Source of the DNA: a virus
Reading direction: 5' to 3' (one strand)
Virus record (IMG/VR): IMGVR_UViG_3300020159_001521
Coordinates: 1 to 64,000 of that record
Length of the DNA stretch: 64,000 nucleotides
Shown here: piece by piece, positions 1-11,100 of the stretch
Layout of the letters: each line of letters opens with the position of its first letter
Position numbering within the stretch: position 1 is the stretch's first letter
Translations under genes and position numbers: made by a program
Notes under the pieces: generated by a model
Databases searched by the model: none
Told to the model about the DNA's origin: nothing
What the model saw: only the letters and a program-made list of their open reading frames with translations

Positions 1-3000
1 ATCAGCTCTATCAAATGTTTCTGTGAACTTCTCGCCATCAGGATAAGTTACTTGAGCTTCTACTGCATTAGCTGTAGCACTCAACACCTTAACCTTTGTC
101 CCTTCATAGGACTCTTTTGAAGAAGATTTGTAGTCAATAATAGGAGTTGCAGTCTCACCTTCTGGGTGATTTACTGTTATCTCTTTATTTTCTATTACAT
201 AATCAACTCCAATACTTTTAGTTTTATCAGAAACTACAGGAGCTACTGGTGCTTGTGAAGCAGCAGGAGTAGGTACCACCTTAGGAGCTAAGGTTTTTGG
301 TGTCACTACAGTTTTTACAGGAGGATTACCATATCTCTTAGCATCTGCTGTATCTGACAGAGTGAAATATATACCTGTCCTATTGACATCACCTTCAACA
401 TTTCTTACAGGTCTGATGCGAGTGGATAGAGGAACATCTTCTGGTTTCCTTCCTTTTGAGGAAAGCAGATAGGTTTGGTAATTAGGCCAAATCTTTGATT
501 CCACCTTACCATTTTCTGATACAGACAGGATTTCTTCATATGGTTGTTTCCATGAATAACTACCATCATCTTTCTTAACCATGGTACTATTCACGTTATT
601 ATACATCATCTGAAGAGTGTCAATCAGTTCACCCTTGTTTTCTCTAATGGCTGTGGGAGTGAATGGATAGGTTTTACCTTTTCCAGATACATAGAGCATA
701 AGTCCATTCTCTGTATCTTCAAAGAATATACTGTTATATCCTACTGCATTTCTTACCTTTCCCCAGTAAACAACAGACTTAAGCCAGTTGTAATATCTCT
801 TAGCAGTTTCAGATTTAAGATTACCATTCTTATTAATATCAACAGCAAGTTGATAGATGGCTCCATAGATGGCTTCTGCTTCTTTCTTGTTGAACAATCT
901 GTTTTTCAGATTGACATAAGCGTTATTAAGAATCAGGAATGGTCTACCCAATGGACTATCGTAAGTTGTAGATCCTTTAGATACAGTGTTATCTGTTGTG
1001 GGAATGTATATAACATTATCGTCTTCAAGATTGGACTCATCAATAAGTCCAGCATCCACTACAGAAACAACAGCATCATAGTTTGGTGTATCATCACTGT
1101 TCATCACATACTGAGGAGTACCAAAAGATGCTTCTATTGAATGTACATTACTTGATGGGTTATCAAGAGTTTCATTTACCCACTCCTGATATTGTTTCTT
1201 ATAATACTCAATTCTTTCTTTAGGAGTTTCTTTCCTAAACATAGATCCACCACCATATTGTTCGCTCCATTCCAAACTTGGATCAGGGAACACTTGATAA
1301 AGAGCATTATTTACAGATACATCCTCTAGAACATTACCATCCTGATCAACAGGTTTATATACACCATCAGTGTCTTGTTTTACAATAACAAGAGCTACTG
1401 TCTTTTCTGGTTTAATTTTTGCTTTCTCTGATTCAGGAAGTTCACTCTGATCCTTAAGATGTTGCGTAAGTCCTCCAAGTTTAAAATCAGCCTCATTCTT
1501 AGAAGTGATTATAACTGCCTTGTATTTTTTCTTTTTAGACGGACTCATTTTGTTAAACAGTACACCGAACAGGTTTGTACGTTTAGCGTGAGGAGCCTCT
1601 GACTTACTAGAGAGTTTTGTGGAAAGAACTACAGCCAATTCAGTTTTCTTAGCCTGTGGTTCATATTCTTTACTATACACCCTGGTTTGCAATCCAGGAT
1701 CAGCAGATCCCAATATCTCTTCTTTAAGAGCTTGGTTCTTTTGTATTCTTTCTTCTTCAGCTTTTTGTGCTTGATATTGTTTTGCTACTTCCTCAAACTT
1801 AGAAATAATAGTGTTCTTAATCTTTAATTGTTGCTCAGCTTCTTGTAAACTGTCCTGCAATTTTTCAAGATCTTTTCTAAGCTCTGCAATTTCTTCCTCT
1901 GTAGGTTTAATTGTAAAGTCTTCAATCTGAGAAACCATGTCTTCCAACATGGCTAAATCTTCTTTATACTTAGGAGCAAGTTTAAGGAAGTTAGGATTGG
2001 CTTTTAAGAAGTCAACCCACTCCTGACCAAGAATTGTTGGTACCTTTGGATAGGCTTTTTCAAATTGACCTATCCAACGGTTTAACAAATCAATAGCTGA
2101 CTCAAGAGCATCTTGAGCTCTGTCTATCATGTCAGATACAGCATTGATAGATTTACCGTTTTCAAGAATTAAATCTTCTAACGCAAGCCTTTGCTCTTTT
2201 AATTCTTGCAAGAACTCCTTACTATCTGTAGGAAGTTCATCTATGTTTTGTGCAAGATCAGCAATCCACTCAAGAGTTGCTTCTGCTTCACTTGTTTCTG
2301 CTTCTAAACTTTCAATTTCAAGACGCAATTGTTCTTGCATTCTTGAGAGTCTATTTGCAGCTTTAATTGCTCTGTTTGTTGTAGCTTTAAAATTGTTCCT
2401 CTTTGTAAGATCGCCAGAAGCAATCTTTTCCTCAAGACCTTTAAGTTCTTTGGTTATTGTCTCAAGTTCATTCTTCTTTTGTTTAAGAAGAGTGTCAACT
2501 CTTTTCTGGTTACCACTAATTTCTTCAAATAGTTCGTTTAGTATTTTTAATCTTTCAGATCTCCTATCTATTTCTCTTGGATCTTCTTCTTGTCCGAGGT
2601 CATCTGTAAGTTTTTGTTCTGCTGCTGTAAGTTCACCAATCTTTCTAACTTTTGCTTGGGCGTAACCTTCTCTAGCAACAAAGTCTTTATTTACAACTTC
2701 TCTTTCCTTTCTTTCTCCTTTTGCATCTTTATATACAAACATAAGAATACCCTCCTTTGGAGAATATTCAAGTCTGCCTTTTGCAGGTTCTAGTTTACCT
2801 TCTTTGTTTTTGATTTTTATACCATAATGTTCAAAAAGGTTATTAGCATTCTCAAGGAAATATTTAGCCTTTTTGTTAGACAACGTAGAGCTCACCTTAC
2901 CAAGCTTAAACTTAGCAAGCTCAGCTTTGGTCAAATCATGAAGCTTCCCATTAATGTCTTTGACTTTAATAGTACCATTTTCATTTTCTCCAAGTACAGT

Positions 3001-5457
3001 GAATCTAGGAAAGCCATACACTTCATTACCTTTACCATCGTCTTTGACCAGATTACCAAGGAAGTATTCTGTTCCCACCTCAAGATCTATCTCACCAGCT
3101 TTAGTCTTAACCTTTATTTTGGTTGTCTCAACATTCTCATCGATAGGTTGATCAGGAACAGATTCTGCTTCTCTATACTCAGCAGGCTTATCTTTTATAT
3201 CATTATACTCGTCCAAGAACTTCTTTCTACGAAGAGTGAGTTCTTTAACGTCACGATAGTCAAGTTTTAAATCATCTTTATTTAAAGAGTTGAGACTATC
3301 AATTTTTGCAAGAACAGCTTCTTCAGATTTTTTAGCTTCTTCCTCAGTTCCTGTTACAGCAGTTTGTAATGCTTCATCTATTATTATACCAGATGAAACA
3401 AGACTTTGTGCCACTTTAGGTATACGCAAGTCATAGTCAGCCACTTTAGAAGCAGCATACACCATCTTATCAATTACATCATCTGTATACAAACGTTTTC
3501 CATTTGCATCAACTTGTCCTCCATATCTAAGATTGAGGGACTTATATAATTCTTCTGTGTTCTTTGCTGTTGTTTCAAACAAAGAAAGGCGTTCCAAAAA
3601 TGTATCTGGTGTATCATTTATGTTTGCTATTCCTTCTTCTTTTAAAGCAGGAAACCCTTTGTCACTCATTGCTTGTGCTCTCAGCTCAGCAATATCACCC
3701 ATTATCATATCAAATCTACCATACTTGATCCTAGGAGCAAGATAGTTGTGCATCATGTCAGCATCAAGATCTTTTGCTTCAAGTTTATCTCCTTGAATAA
3801 TAGCATCTTGTTGTTGTTGTTGCAGAATTACACCTCTATTAACTGCTTGCATCCTATCCTGAAATGCTTTCTGGAAAGATGGTGCACTGTTTATTTGAGA
3901 GAGAAACTGCTGTGTATTATTTTTTGTAGCTCTTGTTTCTCGAAATGTACCTCTAGCTTGCATGAGTCCACCTGTAAGTCCACCCATCAATGCACTTTCC
4001 ATACCCTCTTTAGATACAAAAGCACCAACACCCTCACCATCTTCTCCTCTTCCAACCATTCCATACAGAAAACCATCAACCCACTCATTAGCAGCATTTG
4101 TCTGATAAGCCTTGTTGAAATAATTAACTGTTCCCACTTGTAGGGCATATTGTCCTATTTCTTGAGCTGCTTCCTTAGGATCAAATACATACTTGCCTAC
4201 ATCAGTAACTTTATCATAAAGCTTCCCAAATTTTGTAGTGGATGTAGGAGCTGCAACATATTTACCCTCTTTCATCAACACATCATCTGTTCTACCAAGC
4301 AAACTGTTTGCTGCTTGTCTGCTAGAACTATAATTAGATCCAAGAAGTTTTGGAAGCTGTACATATTCTGTAACAGAAAGAAGAGCTAGATTACCGAAGA
4401 AGGAAGTTTTACCAACCTTCTCAGCCATTTCATTTATATTATCCAGGTCTTCTCCTACAGGATCAAGTCCGCTATGTTTACTTTTATACTCCTCAATAAG
4501 ACCATCTCTATATTGATTTGCTGTTTGCAAAGCTTCAAATGAAGATTCTCCTGCTGAGGAATACGCAGCAATAAGAGTTCTTCTACCTGTATCACCAATA
4601 CCAGCAAACTTATTTGTTTGTTTTGCTATTTCTGCAAGCTTTGAACTTTTTGCAGATATATCAGCAATAGAAGATATTTCTTTTTCAAGAACTGCAGCAG
4701 CTTCTATATTCTTGCCAGCACTGAATGCTCTTGAAGTGTTTCTTAATAAAGGAGTGAATAACTTGAATGCTTGAGAAGCTTCAGCAGCAGTGGCACCAGC
4801 AGCAGCAGCTCTTCCAAGGGCAGCTCCTGCTCTAATCAATCCTGCATTTGCAATATTACCACTAACCATTGCACCCACTGCAAAACCTGAATTCTTAATC
4901 AATTTATCAAATAACCAGTTAGTTTTGAACCAGTTATCTGTAGAATACCATGATGCATTCTTTTCTACGTCTGTGTAATAGTTGGGAAGATATACTTGGT
5001 CCACCTCATTGTTCCACTCATCTAAACTTCTCATTATAGGATTGTCCCATATATCAGCAAGTCTTCCAGAGAAAGGAGCTTTTGCTGCTCCAACAAGCAT
5101 ACCAAAACTTCCAGCAACTGTTGTTCCTGCAAGATTAAGTCCTTTTAATATACCATTAGCAGCTTTGTCCCAACCAGATTGAGCATAAGCTTTTTGATCT
5201 TCCAGATCTATTATATTAGCACTGTATGTACCATATCTCCTATTATCGTACAATTCTTTTGCACTAACTGTAGGAAGCATGTTAGACACTACAGGACCGT
5301 TGCCAAAAAAACTATCCAACGCACTTCCTTCAGCACCTCTTCCTCCACCTAGGTCTGCATATGAATGCGGAACAGGTGTAGATGGATTTGGTAAATCTAA
5401 AGGGCTTGTGTCAGTGTTAGCCAATATAGGGTTTAGATCTTTATCAAAATCTGGCAT
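1..5457 (-). CDS. giant virion-associated protein, 3' end outside window (partial)
   Basis: An open frame starts at the Met codon 5455-5457 (MPDFDKDLNPILANTD) and runs left off the window with no stop, so at least 1,819 residues are present. The first 100 residues are polar. About residues 95-330 are Gly/Ala-rich with several weakly hydrophobic stretches. The part encoded at about 1,750-2,700 is strongly charged and coiled-coil-like (for example EEEIAELRKDLEKLQ). The leftmost part is Pro/Ala/Val-rich. I do not recognise a catalytic domain in the visible part; no DFDGD-type RNA polymerase motif was seen, but the missing C-terminus could hold one. It is the last gene of the leftward series that includes two other very large proteins, which in crAss-like phages are cargo/ejected proteins; that role is inferred. 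It starts 11 bp after the stop of the 866-residue gene. Confidence 0.75.
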   Translation of the reverse strand, partial: MPDFDKDLNPILANTDTSPLDLPNPSTPVPHSYADLGGGRGAEGSALDSFFGNGPVVSNMLPTVSAKELYDNRRYGTYSANIIDLEDQKAYAQSGWDKAANGILKGLNLAGTTVAGSFGMLVGAAKAPFSGRLADIWDNPIMRSLDEWNNEVDQVYLPNYYTDVEKNASWYSTDNWFKTNWLFDKLIKNSGFAVGAMVSGNIANAGLIRAGAALGRAAAAGATAAEASQAFKLFTPLLRNTSRAFSAGKNIEAAAVLEKEISSIADISAKSSKLAEIAKQTNKFAGIGDTGRRTLIAAYSSAGESSFEALQTANQYRDGLIEEYKSKHSGLDPVGEDLDNINEMAEKVGKTSFFGNLALLSVTEYVQLPKLLGSNYSSSRQAANSLLGRTDDVLMKEGKYVAAPTSTTKFGKLYDKVTDVGKYVFDPKEAAQEIGQYALQVGTVNYFNKAYQTNAANEWVDGFLYGMVGRGEDGEGVGAFVSKEGMESALMGGLTGGLMQARGTFRETRATKNNTQQFLSQINSAPSFQKAFQDRMQAVNRGVILQQQQQDAIIQGDKLEAKDLDADMMHNYLAPRIKYGRFDMIMGDIAELRAQAMSDKGFPALKEEGIANINDTPDTFLERLSLFETTAKNTEELYKSLNLRYGGQVDANGKRLYTDDVIDKMVYAASKVADYDLRIPKVAQSLVSSGIIIDEALQTAVTGTEEEAKKSEEAVLAKIDSLNSLNKDDLKLDYRDVKELTLRRKKFLDEYNDIKDKPAEYREAESVPDQPIDENVETTKIKVKTKAGEIDLEVGTEYFLGNLVKDDGKGNEVYGFPRFTVLGENENGTIKVKDINGKLHDLTKAELAKFKLGKVSSTLSNKKAKYFLENANNLFEHYGIKIKNKEGKLEPAKGRLEYSPKEGILMFVYKDAKGERKEREVVNKDFVAREGYAQAKVRKIGELTAAEQKLTDDLGQEEDPREIDRRSERLKILNELFEEISGNQKRVDTLLKQKKNELETITKELKGLEEKIASGDLTKRNNFKATTNRAIKAANRLSRMQEQLRLEIESLEAETSEAEATLEWIADLAQNIDELPTDSKEFLQELKEQRLALEDLILENGKSINAVSDMIDRAQDALESAIDLLNRWIGQFEKAYPKVPTILGQEWVDFLKANPNFLKLAPKYKEDLAMLEDMVSQIEDFTIKPTEEEIAELRKDLEKLQDSLQEAEQQLKIKNTIISKFEEVAKQYQAQKAEEERIQKNQALKEEILGSADPGLQTRVYSKEYEPQAKKTELAVVLSTKLSSKSEAPHAKRTNLFGVLFNKMSPSKKKKYKAVIITSKNEADFKLGGLTQHLKDQSELPESEKAKIKPEKTVALVIVKQDTDGVYKPVDQDGNVLEDVSVNNALYQVFPDPSLEWSEQYGGGSMFRKETPKERIEYYKKQYQEWVNETLDNPSSNVHSIEASFGTPQYVMNSDDTPNYDAVVSVVDAGLIDESNLEDDNVIYIPTTDNTVSKGSTTYDSPLGRPFLILNNAYVNLKNRLFNKKEAEAIYGAIYQLAVDINKNGNLKSETAKRYYNWLKSVVYWGKVRNAVGYNSIFFEDTENGLMLYVSGKGKTYPFTPTAIRENKGELIDTLQMMYNNVNSTMVKKDDGSYSWKQPYEEILSVSENGKVESKIWPNYQTYLLSSKGRKPEDVPLSTRIRPVRNVEGDVNRTGIYFTLSDTADAKRYGNPPVKTVVTPKTLAPKVVPTPAASQAPVAPVVSDKTKSIGVDYVIENKEITVNHPEGETATPIIDYKSSSKESYEGTKVKVLSATANAVEAQVTYPDGEKFTETFDRAD

Positions 5458-5468
5458 ATCTGCAGGTA

Positions 5469-8069
5469 TTAATCTAAATTAGAAAAATCGTAATTGGGAT
5501 ATTGATTTCTTAGAAGCTTCATTAAAGTTACATCTGTTAATGCATTTAAGTTCTTTTTTCCTTGATCATATCCCACTCTTTGTAACTTGTCGGTTCCTGA
5601 TATCTCAAATGTCTGATATCCACCATCTTTTCTCTTTACATTAATCATTGCTGTGTAAAGATTAGCATCACTGAGGTCTTGATTGAGATCTGCTGTAACT
5701 TGGTATTTACTTATTCCAGGGAAGTCTCCAAATTGTTTTTGCATTGTTGCTTTGGTTGGATCTCCTGTTATATTGGTATTACCTTTACCAATATTCACTC
5801 TGATAGATTCTTGAGTTTTGTCATTTACATAACCAGCACCAAAGTTCCTAACAACATCATTTCTGCTCAACTTCAAAATTTGTCTATTTGAAGGATCAGA
5901 CTCACTCTTAAGATGAACTCTAAAGTTATCACCATCTTGTTCAATAAACACTCTAGTGTCTTTTTTATTTTCCTCAAGAAGCATAGCTGACGCTTTTTCC
6001 AAGTCAAACTTACCATCAGCTGCTATTTGATTTACATCAGCAGCAGTGAGCAGTTGACTAAGTCTTGAAAGAATAATTGGAGGTGGTTCGCCATTCTTGC
6101 CTGTAGCAACAGCTTTAATTTGTGGAACAAATTCTTGAGCTATTGGTGCAAGTTTTTGTGTATATCTGTCTTTAACAGCATTCTCGTAATTTCCTTTAAA
6201 GTCTTTATATTTATTCAAGTATTCATGAACTCCTAATAAAATCGGTCTAAGTTCTTTTCCTCCAACAACATCTGCACCAAAAGGTAATGTTTTTGATTTA
6301 TTTAATTCTATTGTACTAGGTTTACCATTAACCATATAAGTGAGCTTCATGTTTCCAGCAACAGCTCTATCTACAGATAGAGTAGCTTTTCCTGATTCTA
6401 TATCTTTTACAAGCTGAGATGGTGTAAGATTTATTGGTTGACCAGAAACTTTAATTTGTACTGATTTATTTTGACCGTCTAATTTAGTAAGATCGTCTTG
6501 ACTTCTCTTAAGTTCACTTAAATACTTAGGATCTCTCAACACTTCATTTATAGCATCATTTTGTAACTGCTTTTGTTTTTGTTCAAGAGCAGATAGATAG
6601 TTCTTGTTTTTGGCAATGTTTTGAATTAGTTTGAGAGCATCTGGTTTAACCTTTGTAGCTTTTACAGTGTTCTCTTCCCAATCCTTTAACATGTCATTTA
6701 TTTGAGCATCTGTGTATTTTGTTCTAAGTTTAGTAATATCACCATCTACAGCATCTGCTACAGACGTAACATGTTTAGTAAAATGCTCCTGTGCTCTCAG
6801 TTCATTATCTGTAACATTACCCATAGGAGTCCAATCACTTAATGATGGATCTCCATATAATTCAGCTTTCTTCAAAGCATTTGCTTCTGCATCAATTTGT
6901 AGTTTTTGAACAGCTAAACCATAATCTCTTTCAGATTCATATCTACGTCTGTTCTCAACTTGTTGATTAAACTTCATAGTCTCAACCCAATTAAGCTGTT
7001 GTCTAATTGGGTTAGATTCATAACTTACTATTTGATTCTTCCAGGAGAATGCATTTGAAAATTCACTTATAAACCCATCTTTGTATATAGATGATTTTAC
7101 CTGATCTGGATTATTTTTAGCAAGCTCTACATTTGATTTAAGACTTTCATCAAGAATACCAGGAACACCATCTTTACCAATAAGAGTTTCGTAGTATTTA
7201 ATTTGATTATCAATCTTGTTTCCTTCAGTGGGGTCAGTTACAATTCTTTTCTGTTCAAGAAGATAATTAAGAGATGTCATTGCATTCTTCTTCTGTACAG
7301 CATAATTATCCACTGCCTTTTTTACAAGTTGTTCAGGAGTGACACCTCTGAATTGGTATCTTCCACTTATAGAAAGTTGGTTAAGATCGTTTTGGTCTAA
7401 AGAGGACACTATAGCTGCTTTAATCTGTCCTTCATCAATACCTTCAATCTTATATCTTTTCATGGCATCAGCAATAACTTTTGTATCCACTGTACCATCG
7501 TCATTCATTTTAAACGGAACATCGTATTGCTGAAGCTTAGGGTGAAGAGCTTTAATAGCCTCCATTGCCTTTTTCTTTACATCTATATACTGTGTATACC
7601 TACCGTTGAATGATTGTTTTAAGTCTGTTGAGTATAACCAATTGTTTGCCTTCTCACTAAAATCCCATTGATTCTCAACAGAAGATTTCCCTTCAGAAAT
7701 AGCTTTTTCCATTTCTGCTAATTGCTTCCTATAGAATGCTGTAGAACTTACAGCATTTCTTACAGTGGGATCTTTGGCAACTTGTGTCACCATTCCTCCT
7801 ACAGAATTGACAAGTTGCATATTAGAGAAGTCTCCAGCAGCTACTTTCTTAAGGTTGTTTCCTAGATCATTAAGTTTTGATTGGAGATATCCTTTGTCAA
7901 CGTCTCTAATTACATCCAATCCAGCAACATTATCTATGTATCCCTGGATTTTCTGTACTCCCTCTTCGTACTTCTGTTGCTTGTACATACCCACTTGAGC
8001 CATTGCTTCTAAGGGCAATTGCTGCACGTACGGGCGAGATTGTAATATGGTATCGGTAAAGCTTGCCAT
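5469..8069 (-). CDS. large helical virion protein (probable internal/cargo protein)
   Basis: 866 residues. The N-terminus (MASFTDTILQSRPYVQQLPL) is followed by long, Lys/Gln/Asp-rich, predicted helical segments to about residue 600 and a more mixed C-terminal third. No membrane segment, signal peptide or catalytic motif is apparent. Large coil-rich proteins of this sort sit in the late virion block of Bacteroidota phages and are usually called structural or ejection proteins; the assignment here rests on context and composition. A promoter-like pair (CTTG-N20-TACATTTG on the minus strand) lies 15-46 bp upstream of the ATG, so it may be transcribed both by read-through and from its own promoter. 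Confidence 0.75.
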   Translation of the reverse strand: MASFTDTILQSRPYVQQLPLEAMAQVGMYKQQKYEEGVQKIQGYIDNVAGLDVIRDVDKGYLQSKLNDLGNNLKKVAAGDFSNMQLVNSVGGMVTQVAKDPTVRNAVSSTAFYRKQLAEMEKAISEGKSSVENQWDFSEKANNWLYSTDLKQSFNGRYTQYIDVKKKAMEAIKALHPKLQQYDVPFKMNDDGTVDTKVIADAMKRYKIEGIDEGQIKAAIVSSLDQNDLNQLSISGRYQFRGVTPEQLVKKAVDNYAVQKKNAMTSLNYLLEQKRIVTDPTEGNKIDNQIKYYETLIGKDGVPGILDESLKSNVELAKNNPDQVKSSIYKDGFISEFSNAFSWKNQIVSYESNPIRQQLNWVETMKFNQQVENRRRYESERDYGLAVQKLQIDAEANALKKAELYGDPSLSDWTPMGNVTDNELRAQEHFTKHVTSVADAVDGDITKLRTKYTDAQINDMLKDWEENTVKATKVKPDALKLIQNIAKNKNYLSALEQKQKQLQNDAINEVLRDPKYLSELKRSQDDLTKLDGQNKSVQIKVSGQPINLTPSQLVKDIESGKATLSVDRAVAGNMKLTYMVNGKPSTIELNKSKTLPFGADVVGGKELRPILLGVHEYLNKYKDFKGNYENAVKDRYTQKLAPIAQEFVPQIKAVATGKNGEPPPIILSRLSQLLTAADVNQIAADGKFDLEKASAMLLEENKKDTRVFIEQDGDNFRVHLKSESDPSNRQILKLSRNDVVRNFGAGYVNDKTQESIRVNIGKGNTNITGDPTKATMQKQFGDFPGISKYQVTADLNQDLSDANLYTAMINVKRKDGGYQTFEISGTDKLQRVGYDQGKKNLNALTDVTLMKLLRNQYPNYDFSNLD

Positions 8070-8083
8070 TGAGTATAAGTTAG

Positions 8084-8115
8084 CAAATGTAATTTAAAAT
8101 ATTATACAAACCAAG
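8084..8115 (-). promoter_or_regulatory. Bacteroidota-type promoter for the 866-residue virion gene
   Basis: On the minus strand a -33 box CTTG (8112-8115) is separated by 20 bp from a perfect -7 box TACATTTG (8084-8091). The start codon follows within about 15 bp. The -33 box has one mismatch to TTTG. Confidence 0.5.
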
Positions 8116-8142
8116 ACGTTTAATTGCTTTAAGTAACTTGGT
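8110..8142 (-). other. hairpin in the 86-bp gap between two giant virion genes
   Basis: ACCAAG and CTTGGT form a 6-bp stem with a 21-nt loop. In the minus transcript this lies just after the stop of the 1,038-residue gene. The following bases are only weakly T-rich, so termination is doubtful. It overlaps the -33 box of the next gene. Confidence 0.3.
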
Positions 8143-8155
8143 ATAACTAATTGGG

Positions 8156-11100
8156 TTAGAGACCTTTAATTGCTTTTACAATTGATCCGTTTCTTTTCCC
8201 TCCCTTTTTATCTTCTTTTTTCTCGTCATTTGTTAGCGCAGCTTTGAACTGATCAAAAGTCATATCTCCTACAGTGCCAGTGTTAAACTTAGTCACTCCT
8301 GTATTAAAGATTCTTCCTTTTGGTCCAAATGTGTAATTTGGATACATGTTTGCCATAACATTGGCTGACATTGTTTCAGCTTTGTTCTTGCCTATCTTCT
8401 CAGCAATTGAACTAAGAGCTTCAAACGCTTGAGCCTTTGTTTTAGATTTAGCTGTCTCTTGTCTTGTGTATTGTTGGTCAAGAATAGCAAGGTTCTTAAG
8501 CGTAGCATCGTTTAGTGTGGCAATGTTTCTTCTCCTCACCTCATCAGACATTGCTTGGTTCATCCTAAACTGCTCACCAAGCACCTTGTTTTTAGCAGCT
8601 GAAGCTTGTGCAGCAATCATTGCTTGTGCGGCAGGATTGCCTCCAGCCATTCTCATAGCAGCATTTGTTTGAGATTGTATCTCATTGAGTTGATCCTGAA
8701 GAGAAATAGCACTCACTTGCTCAAGCATAGGTTGATATGTCTGAGCTTGTACAGGTTCTAATTGATTAGAAGACAATGCAAACATCTCTCCAGCAAGTTG
8801 ACCAGGATCTAAAGGGTTCCTTATTGCTGGTTTGATATATGGATATAATGTGTCGTATGCATCTATTGCCTTGTCAAAGAGAGAGCTTTCTTTTGCAACA
8901 GGTTGAACAGGAACTCTAAAAGCAGGAGCAGGTCTATTTTGTATATCTGTTAAGTAAGATCTATCTATAGTACGTATGTTTCTAATTGGAATAGGTCTAA
9001 CTAACTCTTTTCTAGGTTCTCTTTCAGGGGCTTTTTCTGAAGTTTTCTTTGTATCTGTTTTCTTTGCGCTTGTTGAAGTTTTCTTTTGACTAACAGAAGG
9101 TGTTGGAGTTACACCATATCCTGGTCCTTGTACAAATGGTAAAGGATCTCCATATTGCCAAGGTGGTGTATTTGCCTTAAATCCAAACTGAGCAGTTTCC
9201 ATTTTAGCACCAAACTTAGCCATGTCTGAATTCTTTATAGGTTTAAGTTTTCCTTTGGAAAGAGCATCGCTTTCTACACCCATTTCTTCTGCTGTATCGA
9301 GAATAGCATTCTGCACTCCTGCTGCTGTTTGTTTTTTCATTGATATGTCTTTTAGTTTCATATCTGCACCTGTGAGCATAGCTTTTGCAGAAGCAAGCTT
9401 TAACATATCGAAAGGATTGTCTCCATCTATATTGTTAACAAGATTAATGTTTTTATCTATAATCTTGTTCTGCTTTGCTTCACTTTTGCTGAGGTCTGCT
9501 ACATATGTTTTGAACTTCTTACCCTTTGCTTTGGGATCGTTGAGTTCTGTTATTCCATAGGAAGGAATCTTCATGTTACCATATACAACAAGATTTTCTT
9601 CTCCTGTGCCACCGTCTTTAAGCTTTACAGCTGGCTCACCTCTTTCCACTTCTACAGGACTTTCTCCAAATTTAATACCTATTCCTGTTCTTCCTTGTCC
9701 GTCAGATTCATCGTGAGATTGTCCTCTGAACATTATTGTTTCTCCTCCATCTGGTAGATAGGGATTGTAAGAGATTGTTTCAGCATCACCACCCCAATAT
9801 GTTTCAAGTTCTCCACCCATTTGCATCATTGACAATCTTTCATCATTGCCCATGTAGTTTGACCTAATGTTTCTAACCTCACCACCAGCTCTTAACATAT
9901 CTGCATCATTAGGAGGAGCAAGTAAATCATTTACGTCATACTCACCAAACTTAGCAATCACTTGTGGTTGCCAATCATGACTTAAATACTTGAGTCCAAC
10001 TTCTCCACCATCTTCCATGAATGCATTGAACTGACCTTGTTGCAATTGTTGTGCACCTTGTTGGAAAGCAGCTTGTCCAAGAATCTGTTGATTCCTTTTC
10101 ATTCTGTTTTCTGTACCTATATCTATTATTCCACTAACTACATCACCAGCAATATTTGCAGCATTACCAGCTTGTTCAGCACCAGCTTTTATTGCACCAA
10201 TCATTGCTCCTGCTGCTGCCTTACCACCTTTTCTGTATTGTTTAACTGTATTACTGTCATCCAATGGTTCATATCCAAGATCCATGTACATGTCACCAGG
10301 ATTGTACATGTTTTGAATCTCTGTTAAATTGCCTCCTATTTGCATTCCGTATTTAGCAAGAAGGTTTGTGCCAGATCCATAGGGATTGTTTAACACTCCA
10401 GGTTCAACAAGATTATCCTCAGGACGAACATATTTACGATTTACTCTCTCAGGAGCAAGACCTGACACTTGTTGTGTAAGACTAGCAAGATTACCAGCTT
10501 GTCTAGCTTTAGCAGCTTGATCGATTGATTGCTTCACCTTTCTACCAGCGTTAACAATCTGACCAAGTGGTTTAGCAAGAGGTCCTGCAAGAGAAATACC
10601 TTTATCAAGAAGTTTACCTCCAGCAGTTGTTGCTAGAGATTTTGGTTGTTTAGATTGTTGTGCAGGTTGTTGATTCTGTTGTGCAAACTGTGCATCAAGC
10701 ATTTGTGTCTGTCCTTGTGTAACCTTTCCAGTGGCGTTAGATGTAACTTGTCCAGTGATAGGATCTAATGTAGTTAAGTTTGGACCAAATTGCATGTATG
10801 AAGGAACTCCTCCACCACCCTGATATCTAGGAACATTACCACCAGCTCTTTTCATAAACATTGATGCTAGTTGCATAGCTTGACCTGCATCCATTCCACC
10901 AGAAGAATCTTCTGTTGTTTCTTCCTGTTGAGCAAGTTGGGCAAGTCGAGCTTCTTCTGCTCTCATTGCGTTTGTCTTGCCACTTGTCATGTAATCAAGA
11001 TTGTCATACATGCCTCTGATATCAACAGGTTGGTACATAGGTTGTTGTACACCACCTTGGATGTAATCACCAACTTTTGCCTGAGGAGGGTTAGCAAAAT